64,000 nucleotides of DNA from Phoronis australis. Its lineage: Eukaryota > Phoronida > Phoronidae. Shown here one piece after another: positions 27,201 to 42,200 of this stretch. How positions within the stretch are numbered: the first letter of the stretch is position 1; the number at the start of each line of letters is the position of its first letter. A model generated the notes under the pieces. It was not told the DNA's origin, ran no database searches, and worked only from the letters and a program-made list of their open reading frames with translations. A program made the translations under genes and the position numbers. The stretch is taken from assembly GCA_002633005.1 (NCBI GenBank), contig NMRA01000103.1, positions 837,612 to 901,611 on the forward strand, in the 5' to 3' direction.

Positions 27201-30200
27201 ACTATAGGTCATGTGATGTGGCCAACAGATGGCATTTGTGAAGACTAATCATTCATACAAAAGATTCAATGCGATACTTTTTCTCATCTTGTGTCTGTAA
27301 ATTGAACACAAACTGACCAAATACATAATCAGTCTAGTTTGTAGCCCCAAATATGTCACCATGAATTTCAGTTTGTTTCTAACCCCTAACAAATACCTTG
27401 CTTAGTGCCAGTCGTGTGATCTGCAGTCGGTCCTGTATTGAATGATGGTGAACTTCCAGATGTCTGCCTCCAGTCAAAGTCGTCTGCTTGTGATTGGTAC
27501 CAACCACAAGTGTTCATCTCGAAATCACAGGTTGCTAAAACGTGTCGAAAGAAATCAGATTTGAGTTGAATAGCAAACAAAAATGATCCTAAATATTAAA
27601 TAAATTTCTTTAAAGCGAACCATGATGGCACAGGAATTTGCAGGTGTTGCTATGAGGAGGTCAAAAGCGAGGTTGAATAGAAAACCAAAAGGGAAGCAGT
27701 TCTAAATTCAGTTAAGCCATGATGATTACAGTAATATCTCAAAATTTAGGACACAATATGGCAGACAAGAGCAATGTTATTTTCTCACAATTTCCATGAA
27801 CGATATAAAGCACCAACGTAGTGCTTTCCTACGCTCAAGTACTGTGCCATAGCAAACCATCAGACAATGTTTTGAAAAACTGTGGTCACTACCAACAACA
27901 TTAGAATCCATTGAAAAACTAGAAAAGGGCAACTTCAGTAATTCTTTTTATCGGAAATTGGTGAGTCTTTACCGTACAAGATTTTTTGTTGAATAAGTTG
28001 ATGACATAGTGTCTTTTTCCCTTGAATTAAGTCTGCGATTAGGAACTCGTGGACATAACAAGTCAAACTTTCCAATTGGCTTCCGCACTCAACCGTCGTT
28101 AAAGTTGTTGCCTAGTGATGGCAGCACCCGACAAGTTATTGCATCGAAGCACTGCCATTTTAAACTCAAAATTAGCAGCAACTATGAGTAATTTTATAAA
28201 TAATAACTGAAATAAAATGCTTCCAGTTTAATAGTAGAATGGTGAATATGTGAAGAAAATATTTACAAATTGTCAATGCAGCACATGCCATTGTTGACGG
28301 TACTGTCTGCTGATAATTTTGAAGCAACACACTACCTCGACACGTCACTGACAAATCCACCTGTTCACTGTGAAGTAAACTTGCGATTTTAAATTCCGTC
28401 AAACAGGGTATTTAAGCGTGCCCACTGACAGAAAATCCCCTAAACACCGAAGCATTGACGTTATTGGGAAAGGGCCTGTACTCACCAACAGGTTTGCAGA
28501 CACCAGAGGTAATTGCAATATCATCTATCGCAAGGTCTCCATTGTAGCTGCTGCCACCGATGCCTTCAAACACCGCCTGCCAATCGAGACTGGTGATCAC
28601 TTGTACAGAGCCTCGTCTCCAGGTGTTGCCCTGGTTACCGTAAATCAGCCAGTCTGGTTTCACCTTGGCGTTACCACGTTCCCTGATGTAGACGTTGAGG
28701 TTACCAACAGTGTCGCCATAGGCATGGTACCAGAATGACAGGCAAGATCCAGATGTGGCGGGATAGGATGGACTGATCAACCGTGCCTTGTCACCAATCT
28801 GTCTGTTAGACACTTCAATGTACATGTACTTTCCTACAATGAAAAATAAAAACTTTACTGTAAAAGAAAATTTTACAACTAGCAGTCTGTTTTCAGCAGA
28901 TCTTTCAAATGATGCACCCTTAGCAAATATAAGAATGCAAAAACGAAAGAGAAATTATTTTGTGCTACCTATCTTTAATGAAAAAATGCAAAAAAACATG
29001 AAATCTTACCAAAAATGTGGTTAATTTTGGAGTATTCTAAAATTGATTCAGCCTTTGAAAAATGGAAAAATCCAAATTTAGTAATTAGTTCAGGTTGGAG
29101 ATTCAAGAGAGATCATACCACAAACACTGAATGTCATGAAATAATTCCCAATTAAAAGATTTTTTAGATTTAAAATTCAACAGTATCGGAAAATTTCACA
29201 CTTAAGTCGGTCTTGAAACTAAATTATGAAAATCTAGAATTGTGTACGAACCAGCTTTAGTCTGGTACGTGTGGTCAGTCGAAGGTCCAGTCCTGACTGA
29301 AGGTGTACTGCCGGATGCTTGTGACCAATCAAAATCATCGGTTGAGTCCTGAGAGTAGCCACAAAGGTCGTCTTGGAAGTCACAGTAGGCTGAAAGCAAT
29401 TAACATTGAATGCATCATCACGAAGATGTTTGTTAGCAATTCCCATTCACTCAACAGAGCAAAAAAGTAGCATGATAAACTGCGTGGCTTAAAAGACTTA
29501 TGCTAACTAAGGTAAGTGAAATTTACAACAAAAAAAATGCATTTCATTTATTTCAAATTTCTAGTAGAATCACTAGAGCAGCCTATGAAATGATTTTTAG
29601 ATGCATTTTTGACTCGGGAACACTGCTGACATTCTGTGAGGCAACAGAAGTCAAGTCTAATGGCATGTAAAATATTCAGGCCAATTTTATGGCAGAGAAT
29701 GACCTGCAGAACTTACGCAAAGACGGGCAAGCACCAAGCAGGATGTTAATGTCATCAAGAGCAATGTCACCTTGGTAACCCGTTCCTCTTACGCCTTCAA
29801 ATACGACCTTAAATACAAAAAGTCATTAAATCACAGTATCTTGAGTAGCATTTTGTATTATTGCCTCGCCAGTTATTAAAATATACTATGCATGACACGA
29901 ACCATTACATTTTTCCACTCCAAAATAAGAATGGAACTTCGACAATCTCCAAAACATTGTGCTTAACAATGTGCATCGATCAAAATAAAAAAAAAACAAT
30001 CTGAAAAGTAAAATTAAGCTTTACCTGACTGTTGGGTTGCATTGCCAGCGACACCTGTCCATAGTGCCAACGGTCACCCCTGGTACCTGTCTTGGACCAG
30101 ATGGGGCCGCCCAAGGATGTGCCTGACTTCAGGTAGACATTGAGCGTGTTCACATGAGCACCATACATGTGGTGCCAGAATGTCACACAGCCAGTGCCAG

Positions 30201-33200
30201 TCTGGGTCAGGGGTGGGCTGATAACACGGGCAGTGTCGTTGAGCCGACGGAATGAGGCCTCAATGTAAATGTACTTTCCTAAAATATATTACAATGTTCG
30301 AATGAGCCTAAACATGTAACTCTACACAATGGTCTGTTTGGTAATTCGTTTTGACTCTCGTCACCTTTTTATTACCCATAATTATTTAATCTATTGCATC
30401 ATTATTTTTCATCCTTATGAACTTGGTAACGTTACTGCAGTCTATCCATATCTGATATCTGATTACATGTCAAGTACATGTTCGCACAGTCTGGTCATTC
30501 CTACCTGACTGACCGACAGTGTGGTCAAACCGGGGCCCAGTATTGGTGGAGCCAGTGCTGCCACTCTGCAGGGTCCAATCAAACGTGTCTGTCTTATCTT
30601 GGCTCCACCCACACAAGGATTTCTCAAAGTCACAGCCAAATATGGATGCTAGAAAAAGAATGAATGAAACAATAAATTAAAAGATTTATAGTAGACTGTA
30701 CTTAAGTCCATATACAAAAACTGGTCTCAAAAGACTACAAACGACTGAGATTATGGAGGAGACTTGCTATAAAAGAAAGATTTTTGAAGCCAGTGACAAA
30801 ATTTTGCTGTTCATAATGAGATGAAGCTGTCAAGACTAAAAGATTCAAACTGATCTACATAGTTTAGTGAAACGTACCAGGTGTCGACACGGTAGGTGGC
30901 AGAGTAGTGACTGTCGTCAACACTGATGCACAAGACCCCTTTTGGAGGTTGATGTCGTCAAGGGCAATGTCACTGGTGTAATTGCCTCCCTTGACTCCCT
31001 CAAACAGGATACCGTATGGCTTGCTGTTACTGATGTCGATCTGTCCTTGTCGCCAGACGTTACCAAGGTTACCAGACTTAGTCCAGATCTGGGTCTGCTG
31101 GATACCTTCCGACTTGTACACGTTCAGGCTTCCAACACCTTGAAATTAAAACAATAAAGTTATGGAGAAGGCGCACGTCTGCTAAAGTGTAATCCAGCTA
31201 AAATGCACACAGAGATGCAATGGTGAGCTTCAGAAAAAATCTCCCACAAAAAATTAGATTCTTTAGGAGTTGTACGCAAATACAACTGATTCAAAGCGAT
31301 TAAACTTGTGTTAAAGCTTTATTTCTCACAAATGCTAAAGCTGTAAGTTTTCTGTTTATCAAAAAGCTTTATTAAATTGGAACAAATAATGAAAACTTTA
31401 CCAAAATTAAATAAATGTTATTACAACTACAAAGTACAAACCAAGCTATCAGACAGTGTCTATTGTCCACAAAGTTTTCGTAATCTTAATTTTCGTTGAG
31501 AAATCCAACAAAATAAAACTTCGATTGTCCGCGACGCTATGTACTAAATAGGTGTATCCTGATTTTAATCAAATTGCCCAAAGAAAAAATCAAACACAAA
31601 AAGCGTCAAAAAACCCCCTTCCTCCAGAACAGTAGGACTTACCCCTGCCATACATGTGGTACCAGAAACTCAAGCATGAGCCAGTTGTTGACTCAAACTC
31701 AGGACTGATGAGCCAAGCCTTGGCACCAGTCTTCAGGGCTCCACTGGCCTCAAGGAACACGTAATGTCCCGTCGAGATGCCCGTTGTGTGATCCACGGTT
31801 GGTCCGGTGAAGAAGGAAGGCGTAGCTCCAGATCCTCTGATCCAATCGAAATCATCGCCTACTGGTCGGTTGAGGTAACCGCAGAATCCCTCCTCAAAGT
31901 CACAGGCAGCGGGTGAGCCACAAGGTGTTGTAGACAGCTGAACGTCGTCGATGGCAATGTCACCGCGGTAACCGTTGCCCCGGACACCCTCAAAGATGAG
32001 CTGGAAGGAAAACAAATGAATTCAAGAAATCAAATCACAAGAATGTTGAAGGAAGACAATTCAATAAATCAAATCACAAGAATGTTGTGCGTACTTCACA
32101 AAAAATGAATAGTACGTACTAGCCTTTCATAATCTAGGTTTCACAGGACATAAATTTTGCAGAAATCAATAAACAAAGTCTGAACATACGGAAACTAAAT
32201 GTTGTCAAAGGAAATTGGCTTTTTCAATGAATTCAAAAATATTTGTCCTTTATCTTTAACCACTGAGTGACAAAACAGCTAATCATAGAACTCTAAAGTG
32301 TCTGTACACCAGAGATTCATGCCCTTCACTTAAGCTCATCTCATCAATAAACAAGTAGTTACATAAACATGAATTTCTTACCGTGTATCTCAGCAAACGG
32401 CTAGATATGGGCACTTGAGCGAATCGCCAAAAATTGCCCTGGTCACCCTTCTTGGACCACAAGAGCCTCTGACGTAGCGCGGATGGCTTTAGATAAAGGT
32501 TGAGGTTGCCAATGTTAGAGCCCTTCATGTGATACCAGAACTTCAGACAACTACCACGAGTGCGTGGGAAGGTGGGGCTACGCAGCTGAGCTTTGTCACC
32601 CGTCTTGCGTGGAGCAGATGACTCGATGAAGGCGTAGTAGCCTGTCGGGTGGAGAGATTTGACAAGATTGAATGCAAGATAGCAAGAAATGCGAGTCGTG
32701 TACTGCTAAGAATGAATAGATTGGAGTATTAGGAGAATGCTCCAGCTTTGTATCGTATATTGCAATGAGCTCAAATTGTATTTCATGTATTCCACAAGCC
32801 AGCCATGATCGGATGAGGCTTTCTAAACTGGGTGGAAACTAGATAATACTCTGCTGGGATATCACTAAAAATAAAAGGACTTTTGAGAAATGCGCCACAG
32901 CAAAGACAGCCTGCAACCAGCTCAGCAATCATAAAATAAAAAAGCACCATTAGCACTTAAATAACAGAAAATGAATAACTCCAATATACATATTGGTTCA
33001 TTTAATTTCAATCAAATTAAAAGGTCCAAAATTAATTTTCTATGCAATGTGTACTTTTGTTATCTCTTTGAGAAACTTGAATCTTTGAAAACAATCATGC
33101 CAGTCAAATAAGATGTTCAAAAAAGATGCAAAATATACAGAAACTGTGTCGCAAACTGGAGAGAACAGCACCACAGTATCAGCTGACCGCTCACCTTGAC

Positions 33201-36200
33201 CAGTGCCTGTGGTGTGGTCAGTCCCTGGTCCAGTGCCTGCGCTAGCCGTAGCATTGTTGTTACGGGACCAGTCAAAGTCATCAGTGGTAGCCTGCGTCCA
33301 GCTGCAGAAGTCCACTTCAAAATCGCAGTAGGCTGCAATGAACCCAGTAAGACAGTGACGTAAGGTATTAGTGATGATAAAAACTTTATGGAACTGTAAA
33401 AAACACAAAACATCAGCGTAAAACTGTTGGAAAAATTTTATGTTTTTTAAACAATAAAAATCAGTTTGGGATGCATGGCAGATAGGTGAAATTTCCTTTT
33501 TGTCAAATGACTCAACAGGAAAATTTAGGCAATAATCCTATACGATGTGGACACATTTCGATATCCAGTTTGATGCTGTTATTCGGTGGAGAAAAATGGT
33601 TTTCAATTGATTTCAGCATCGTGGTTTGTATGATGTAGATATTACCAAACAACATTTTGGTAAAATTTTGAGCATTTGCAACAATGTGGTAAGGCTCTGA
33701 GAAATAGAAAATATGGCAATTACAGCGATTATTTTTGTCCCAAATTGAATAGTTTGTACCGCGTATGTCCTACAACTTGTCACATCGTTTAAGAAAACTG
33801 CTTGACAAGTTGGGTTTTTATAACAATTTTGTCCACTTTGACTTCATGTTTGATACGATATGACATTTTGTACCACCCCTCCAGTGTGATGCACAAATTT
33901 TAAGTTTACTTAGTTCTTTTCATTTCATTTTTTGCAATATACAAGTGGTTAGTACATAGTAAACATTATGCCCATAATGAACTAACAGAAAAATAACATT
34001 TAAGAACAACAGAAATTTGTTGTCAACAAAACCAATCTTAACAAACATTTGCTGAAACATTTGCGGTTCTTCAAATATCGCAAAACTCTAACTTGGCCTA
34101 ATCAGATAAGTGTCAATGAAAACTAACGAAGTAACACATCGGAATGCTTCGTCTTACTGAATAACGCGTTAACATCATTCACTCTGTAATGTCATTTAAT
34201 CCAATCATCAAAGAGGTACACACACTACAAGCCAAAAGTATTCAGACAAAATGACCAGGAATTCCTCATCATGACGGTTGGATGGAAGCCAAATTCATCA
34301 TCAGAGCAGACTTCCCCCATCTATGGAGAGGAATTGGAACTAAAGGAAATTTAGTAAAGGTGGCTAAGCTGCATTTTGAAATAAGAATTTTACCGCCCTA
34401 ATAGTACGCTATTGCCAAATATGTTTGCTGGTAACAATTAGCCATCATGGTGAGAAATCGTTTCTCGGACTAATTTTGTCTTATACTGTACAATATTTAT
34501 GCCACGTAGTTCTGAAGACAGCTTTTAATTCATTTAATATCAGTATAGGTCAAATTTCCCATTGCACCAATAGAGGGCAGTTTACATACGTTGTGGAGGA
34601 CATGGTCCCATGTACATGTCAACGTCGTCGATGGCGATGTCTCCGGAGAAGCCTACTCCCGTGGTACTCTCAAACTGAATCTAAAGTGGAAAAAGAAGCA
34701 TCAAGTAAACACAGCAACTTACAAACATCAACCAATATATAACACGTGTGAAGACCAATATATTCCACACTTTAAGACCAATACATCCCACAATCAAATT
34801 CTAAATTACAAACAGCAGGTTGTAAAAAGCGAATTTTCAACACAAATAGTAAAGTCCATTGTTGCATCATCTTTGAAAACCACGATTGTTTTTGGTTCAT
34901 ATTTGGGCTGGAGCTCTTATTACGCAATGTGAAAACACCTGAAGTGAATGGAGATCATTCAGTACTTCAATGGGACTATTCATTACTAGTCACTTGATCA
35001 CTCTCAGAAGTTTGCGATTTTGGATTGACTTAATTGGCACTAAATGGTACGTTAAAGGCACAGTTGTTTCATTTCTCATATATTCCTCCTTTACAATTAG
35101 CGACCAGCTGACCTCATCAAAGATAGAAACATTTTTTCCAAATCTTTATATGTCAAGTGATGCGATGTGGCACATAAGAGACCACTTTCTCTAAGAAGCC
35201 CAATGTTTGATCTTAGCAGCATTTTAATATTCATTCAATAGTTCTTAGGATCTCTCTGGCTTACCTGGTAATCATACACAGAGTTAATGGCCACCTGGGC
35301 CTGTCTCCACTCATTAGCCTGGTTACCTAGCCTAGTCCATCTCTTTACGCGCTTCCCTCCATTGTACACGTAAACGGTGAGAGAGCCAATATGGGGTCCA
35401 TACATATGGTACCAGAAGTTGAAACATGTGCCACCAGAAGGTGTGGGTGGTAAGATGCTCGACTGGAGAATGGCTCGGTCGCCATTCTTGCGAGGGGATG
35501 ATGCCTCAGCGTACAGGTAGGTGCCTGAAGGGAGAGGGAGGTTTAATAAAACAGGCAGGAACGTGGACTTCTTTCTTGTACTACCTTCACCTCCATAAGT
35601 ACAACAGGAATTACTTGGCACCATTCTATTTAGCAACTTCTAAAAATTTAACAGGAAATATTTCAAAAGGCTAAACAGCTACTTTTGAAGAATTCCGGTT
35701 TAGCCATAGCTGCATCAATTTAGTAACAGTTTGTGAAGTAATTCTTACGACTGAAAATATTGTAGACAATACTTTTATCTTGTGTATTATCATCGGGAAA
35801 CATATAAATTTCATGACGTAGATTTGGAAAGCAGCACCTTTTCAGAAAATTAACTGTTAAGCAAATAAACTTGCTGTTACTCATTACTTAACAAGACAAA
35901 GTGACAAAAAATAAAAAATTCACTTGAAGGTTGTATTAAAACCCAAATTGGTGAGGTTTTACACCACCTGAACAATACACTGTCAATTTCTTGTATCAGA
36001 AGGAGAATCTTTTGTTTGCTCGACTGCTCGACAGGTACATGAGTTTGATAATTTGATAACGTAGCCTTGCAAAATGATCCAGGGCAAGTTATAGCCTTAC
36101 CAAATCCTGAGTGATCTGAGATTGGTCCTGTATTGCGTGACGGAGTTGTCTTATTGCTGCGCGACCAGTCAAAGTCATCTTTCGTGGACTGTTCCCAGAA

Positions 36201-39200
36201 ACAATTGTCAACGTCAAAGTTACAGCTCACAAATATTTGAGCTGAAAAAAAGAAATAGAAAAAATCCTTAGATTGCACCATAAATGATAGGTGTTGTGAA
36301 AGAAAAATACTGTGGACGTTGTATTTTCCTGCATCAGGTATGCTTGTCACGCTGAATTTAAAGTACATCCACATTCAAATTTCTAAAATAAATAAACAAA
36401 TGAACTTATCATTCAGGTCAAATCTAAATGGAGGCTCATTTNAATGTGGACTTTTTTCTTGTAGTACCTTCACCTCCATAAGTACAACAGGAATTACTTG
36501 GCACCATTCTATTTAGCAACTTCTAAAAATTTAACAGGAAATATTTCAAAAGGCTAAACAGCTACTTTATTGAAGAATTCCGGTTTGGCCATAGCTGCAT
36601 CAATTTAGTAACAGTTTGTGGAAGTAATTCTTACGACTGAAAATATTGTAGACAATACCTTTATTTTGTGTATTATCATCGGGAAACATTTAAATTTCAT
36701 GATGTAGATTTGGAAAGCAGCACCTTTTCAGAAAATTAACTGTTAAGCAAATAAACTTGCTGTTACTCATAACTTAACAAGACAAAGTGAGAAAAATAAA
36801 AAATTCACTTGAAGGTTGTATTAAAACCCAAACTGGTGAGGCTTTACACCACCTGAACAATACAATGTCAATTTCTTGTCTCAGAAGGAGAATCTTTTGT
36901 TTGCTCGACACGTACATGAGTTTGATAATTTGATAACGTAGCCTTGCAAAATGATCCAGGGAAAGTTATAGCCTTACCAAATCCTGAGTGATCTGAGATT
37001 GGTCCTGTGTTGCGTGACGGAGTTGTCTTATTGCTGCGCGACCAGTCAAAATCATCTTTCGTGGACTGTTCCCAGAAACAATTGTCAACGTCAAAGTTAC
37101 AGCTCACAAATATTTGAGCTGAAAAAAGAAAAAGAAAAAATCCTTAGATTGCACCATAAATGATAGGTGTTGTGGAAAAAAAATACTGTGGACGTTGTAT
37201 TTTCCTGCATCAGGTATGCTTGTCACGCTGAATTTAAAGTACATCCACATTCAAATTTCTAAAATAAATAAACAAATAAACTTATCATTCAGGTCAAATC
37301 TAAATGGAGGCTCATTTCGTAACATTTGATAACTACGGCTGTATTAAATAATTTACCTTGATCAGAAACCTTGGCATAGTTTGGCATTGTGCTGCAAGAG
37401 CCATCGTCAACGGAGACGTCATCAATGGCAATGTCACCACGGTAACTTGTGCCGCGGGTAGCTTCAAAGATTAGCTAAAAGCAAAAATGAGAACTTGGTC
37501 ACACGTGGAGTTTTTGGAACAAAACTATTAATTTCAACAAGGATTATGACTACACACAAACTTAACCTACAAATGAGTGACTCATACAGACCCTGAACCC
37601 TCACCTGGTAGGGTACTTGTGTGTAGACAGCTGGCACCGGCGCCAAGGCTTGCAGCCACTGATTTCCCTCCGCTGCACTCAGTTGCCAGACGAGGGCGGA
37701 GTTGCTGATGTCACTGCTTGTCTGGTTGTGTTTGACCATGACCTTCAGCGCTCCAATGTCACCGCCGTACATGTGGTACCAGAATGATAGACACCTGTCA
37801 CTTTTGGTGGGCGGGAAGATCTCGCTGCCAAGGTGAGCGATGTCTCCCGTCTTACGGGGAGCGCTGGACTCGATAAAAGCATATGTTCCTGAGGAGAGAC
37901 GTGACATGAAAAATTTAGTATTATTTTTCAACAAAAGAGTTAATCCCAGAAAATGCAAGAAAGATTATATCTGGACTAGAAATATTAACCAACTTGTTCA
38001 TAATTCCACTGTTAAAATGTGAAAACAAAAAATAGGAAAAGATATATCAGTCATAATTTTACTAGAGATAGTTCAAAATCATATTATATAAATCAGCAGA
38101 TGAAGCTCAAGATCTTGGCAATTCAATATATTTCCAACCAATGATTTACATGTGTGTTGTTGTTGGTATTGCATGGTAGTAGTTTTACGTTTTCCACGGC
38201 AGTGATAAAACAAACAAACATGAAGTTTTAAAATTTCCCTCCCACAAAAGAACATCAAACTTTTAGAAAATCAAAGTTAAAGAGAAGGGTTTCAGCAGAA
38301 TCCATGTAGAGCACTTAAAGTACTTTGTGACATTACCCTTGACTGTTCCCAGGCTGTGGTCAACTGACGGTCCAGTGATGGTTGATGGTGTACCTCCCTG
38401 GCCTCTCGTCCAGTCAAAGTCATCATCGTCCAAGTTAACCCACGTGCAGAAGCCTTTCTCAAAGTTACAGTAACCTATAACGAAGATAAAAGACAGTAAT
38501 AACAAGACAGTAATAACTCTTCTAAAGAACCGTAAGACAGAATCAGTCTGCTCAGACACCAACCCCATGGAATGCAGTCAGAGCCTGCCAGCTCCAGATA
38601 CGGAGACAACTGCTTACAGACCAGGGTATGAAACATATTATTAAATTAAGTAAAACAATGGAGGAGACGAATAATAGACAACTGTTGACTCTTGCTTGCG
38701 CTTGTAATAACAGGTCTTCACACTCTCCATAAGAGGGTTCGCAGAACAGGGGTTTGTTTCATGTAAAGGGACTAATGACTTTAGTCATAACTTTGGTCTT
38801 ACATAACTGCTACAAAAATAATTAAGTCTCACTGGAGCAAAACTGTAGTCTTTACATATTAACTGCTAGTTATTGAGAAAATTTCTGCAAATTATTTCCT
38901 GCTTGTAATGTACCTCACAATAACGACTTGGCTGAATCTTTATTCAGCAATTACGAAGGGGCAGCATAAGACCTAATTTCTGTCACTATGTTGAAACAGA
39001 CCCCAGGATTTTAAGACAGATAGTGGAAGTCCCGTCATATTTCTGCACTATAATCAACTAAATAATGCTTAATAGTTGATTCTTTTAATGCCACCAAAAA
39101 AATTTCACTTACCTGGTTTATTGCAGGCACCATCAACAATAGAGATGTCGTCTAGCGAGATATCGCCACGGAAACCATTACCAAGGATACCTTCAAACAC

Positions 39201-42200
39201 CAGTTGATAGTTACTGGTGGGATAAAATGTGGCCTGACCCAGGAGCCACTTGTTGCCTTGGGTGAACGAACGAGACCACAACGGTGACTTGAGGTACCGC
39301 TTGTCGGTGAGACCCTGCGAAGAAATAGGAGACTCATGCATAAACATGTTAGACTCTATAATGTAAATCATTAGGCCACGTGATGTGGCCAACAGGTAGC
39401 GTGCAGACCAGACTCAAAAAATCTACATTTCTATGTATACAACACAAAGACTGTTGTGCTTACTAAGTGAGGTGGCGAAATAGAAACAGTGAATACAGAA
39501 AGATGGAAAATTCAACGCTTGCTAGTCACGAGCAAACGAATTCAATTCACTTTCAAAAATTAAAATTATTTGAAGAATGGCATTTACAACATGGCCATTT
39601 CAAAGGACCAAGAACATGGGCATGAAAAATAATTTCAAGGCAGCACCCACGTTGAATGCAAGATCTACATAAGCCTACATGTAATTCTGAACATTATAAA
39701 TATTTTGAGAACTTTTTAAGCAGTCTGTGTCCTTCCATTTCCAAGCAGTCCACTTGTTTTAATAATGAGCAGGTTGAAGAACACAGCTGCAATGAACCGA
39801 ACCGCTACAGACAAAAAAAAACACTTAAACCATTGTGCACTTATTTATTAAATTGATCTTAATTTAGTCCTTATTGGATGATTCCTGGGCTTGGGACAAA
39901 TTACTATTTATTACTGCTAGAGACCAGAAGGAACAAGTTAGCTTGATCAGTATGGTCTTCAACAGTAACAATCTTTCAGCTCCTACCAAGCACAGAAATC
40001 AGTTTTAATCTGAGCAAGGAATATCTAAAGTTTAGATGATTTTTTAACAGTAAATAGTTTAAATCACAAATTTATAGCAACTTTGAACCCCAAAATATCA
40101 ACCATAGTTCACTCACCTGCGAAGCTCCATAGACGTTGAGCGTTCCAATGTGCAAGCCATACATGTGATAGTAGAAGTTGACGCACACTCCGTTGGCGCC
40201 AGCCTTCATAGTGAAAACGGGGGACACAAGACGTGCTGCGTCATTCAACTTCCTATTTGACGCTTCCAGATACATGTAGGAACCTAGGAGAACACAGAAC
40301 CAATCAGAATATGGCAAACGCACAGTCGAAGTATCTTGGCAAACTCTCCTAAACTTCTGCAGACACAGTCAATTGCTGCAATCCATGAAGAGCCCAGTAG
40401 AGGTAAAAATTGATCATATGAGAATGATCATCCTAAAGTTGTAGTTTGCTAATACGAACACAATAAATCGTTGAATCCAGTCCTGCTGCTTAGGATGCTT
40501 GACCTGCTTGGTCACGTATGTAATCCTTAACGACACCTCATTAAGTCATAAAACAATGTGCCTGTTGACAGTTGGCAGTCCAGTCACCTGGCTCTCTATT
40601 GTGTTGGCAGGGAATGGGGTAATTGAAACTTGTCCTTCAGTTGACAAAGTTAATTGGGTTTTGGCATGAATTTTCACCTGTACTAGGTCTCTCATGCAGC
40701 CAATTTTCATTTTTCAAAAGGTGCTAACATAACAATTCTCAAAAATTTTCACTTTACATAATACACAAATGGAAAGTGGTATAAACCATCAATCCCAGGC
40801 ACCTAATCATTTCTGAATAAAATGATGATAAAATCAAAGTCACTCGCCTTTTGCGTCCCAAACTGAGATTCTATCTTTTACAACTCGTTTAGAATTTACT
40901 GACCACAAAAAACGTCTGTTCTCAGCCCATGCAAACTACTGCTAGACAGTAAGCAAGCATCTATATTCTGAGCCCCAAGCCATATACAGACTACTGTGAG
41001 ACAGTGAACACTCAAGTGACGGGAAAGCACATTTAGATTACAAGAAACATCTATGTTCTGAGCCCAAGTGCCATGCAGACTGCTGTTATACAGTAAACAC
41101 TCAAGTAATGAGAGGCACATTTAGATCCAAACAAATGTCTATGTTCTGAGCCCAAACCCTACGCAGACTACTAGCTGGTAAACAGTACACTCACGTGATG
41201 AGAGAGCACATTTAGACTATATGAGCTTCCAAATATTAGACTCTTATAGATTTTTTTGAAATATTGTGATTGTTTCCGCTTACCTCCGTCAGTACCCGTC
41301 GTGTGATCGGTGACTGGTCCAGTGAGGAATGAGCCCGTACTCCCGCTGTTCCTCACCCAGTCAAAATCGTCATTATTGTCCTGGCTGTAGCCACAAATGG
41401 CTGGATCTTCAAAGTCACACACAGTGTCTGAAATTTTAATAAATTTCATTTGTCACACACAGTTAAGGGCCGTGGTATATGAAACAGTTCACAGTCATGT
41501 AAAAGGAAGTGCAGACGACTTCCCAACCAAACCTGAGGACACCGTGCAATCAGGGAAGATAACACCCAGGAGCAAGGAATGAACATAACTGATTAAGGAT
41601 TTCGTTGCTTAACCAAACAAACCGACTGGCCTCTATAGAGACAGTATGTAATGAACACTCAATGGGAAATATAGACTGGAGGTCCCTTGCAACTGATGAA
41701 CAGCGTGCCAGAAAAGAAATGATGGATGAGCACATAACTTGTTGAGTTTACAACTTCCTGTAAGTCGCTTTCCTGGGACACAAGTGCTTCAGCCTTTGTC
41801 AATCCATAAAACCGTCAAATGAAGTGGTCATAAATGTAGTCTAAATCAGCACCATTCTGAATAGTAATACAATAAATTTACCAACTTCATTGAACATCTT
41901 ACAAATGACAGTCAAGAAACAGAGTGTAAAATAGAATTAAAGATCAATTTTCACAGTTTATAAAAAGAATGCCTATCACACAACTGACTTACTCTTCACT
42001 TGACAGTTTCCATTGGAGATCTTGATGTCGTCAATGGAGATATCGCCACGGTAGCCATTGCCCACCATGCCCTCAAACACCACCTACATAAAGTTTTGAT
42101 AATTATTATGTAACTTTTCACAGTACAACGTCATGCTCAGGGAACACGTTCTGACACCAGAGCACCACAAAATGCAACAACGCAAGGCTACTAAAAGCCA

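Larger units (their letters stand above)
25108..27396 (-). other. Introns between e50 and e47
   Basis: Introns 25108-25777, 25869-26574 and 26847-27396 around e49 and e48. Apart from a partial F4 repeat at about 25480-25560, nothing recognisable. Confidence 0.5.
35565..37317. repeat. Direct duplication of about 0.88 kb (exon plus introns) joined at a single N
   Basis: Bases 35565-36441 are repeated at 36443-37317 with a few substitutions and small indels. Both copies begin near gtggacttyttTCTTGTA-like sequence and end taaatggaggctcattt. The copies meet exactly at the N at 36442. Introns and exon are equally similar, which suggests allelic rather than old paralogous divergence. Inference: uncollapsed haplotypes at a scaffold join, although a true recent tandem duplication cannot be excluded. 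Confidence 0.9.

Noticed and set aside
28418-28738. Plus-strand ORF opposite e46
   Set aside because: Antisense shadow of a strongly conserved MAM exon; the same holds for plus-strand ORFs opposite e16, e12, e22, e3 and others.
36101-37118. Mutually exclusive alternative exons e34 and e35
   Set aside because: The encoded residues are identical and the flanking introns are duplicated as well, with an N at the join. Such exons normally differ in protein sequence.
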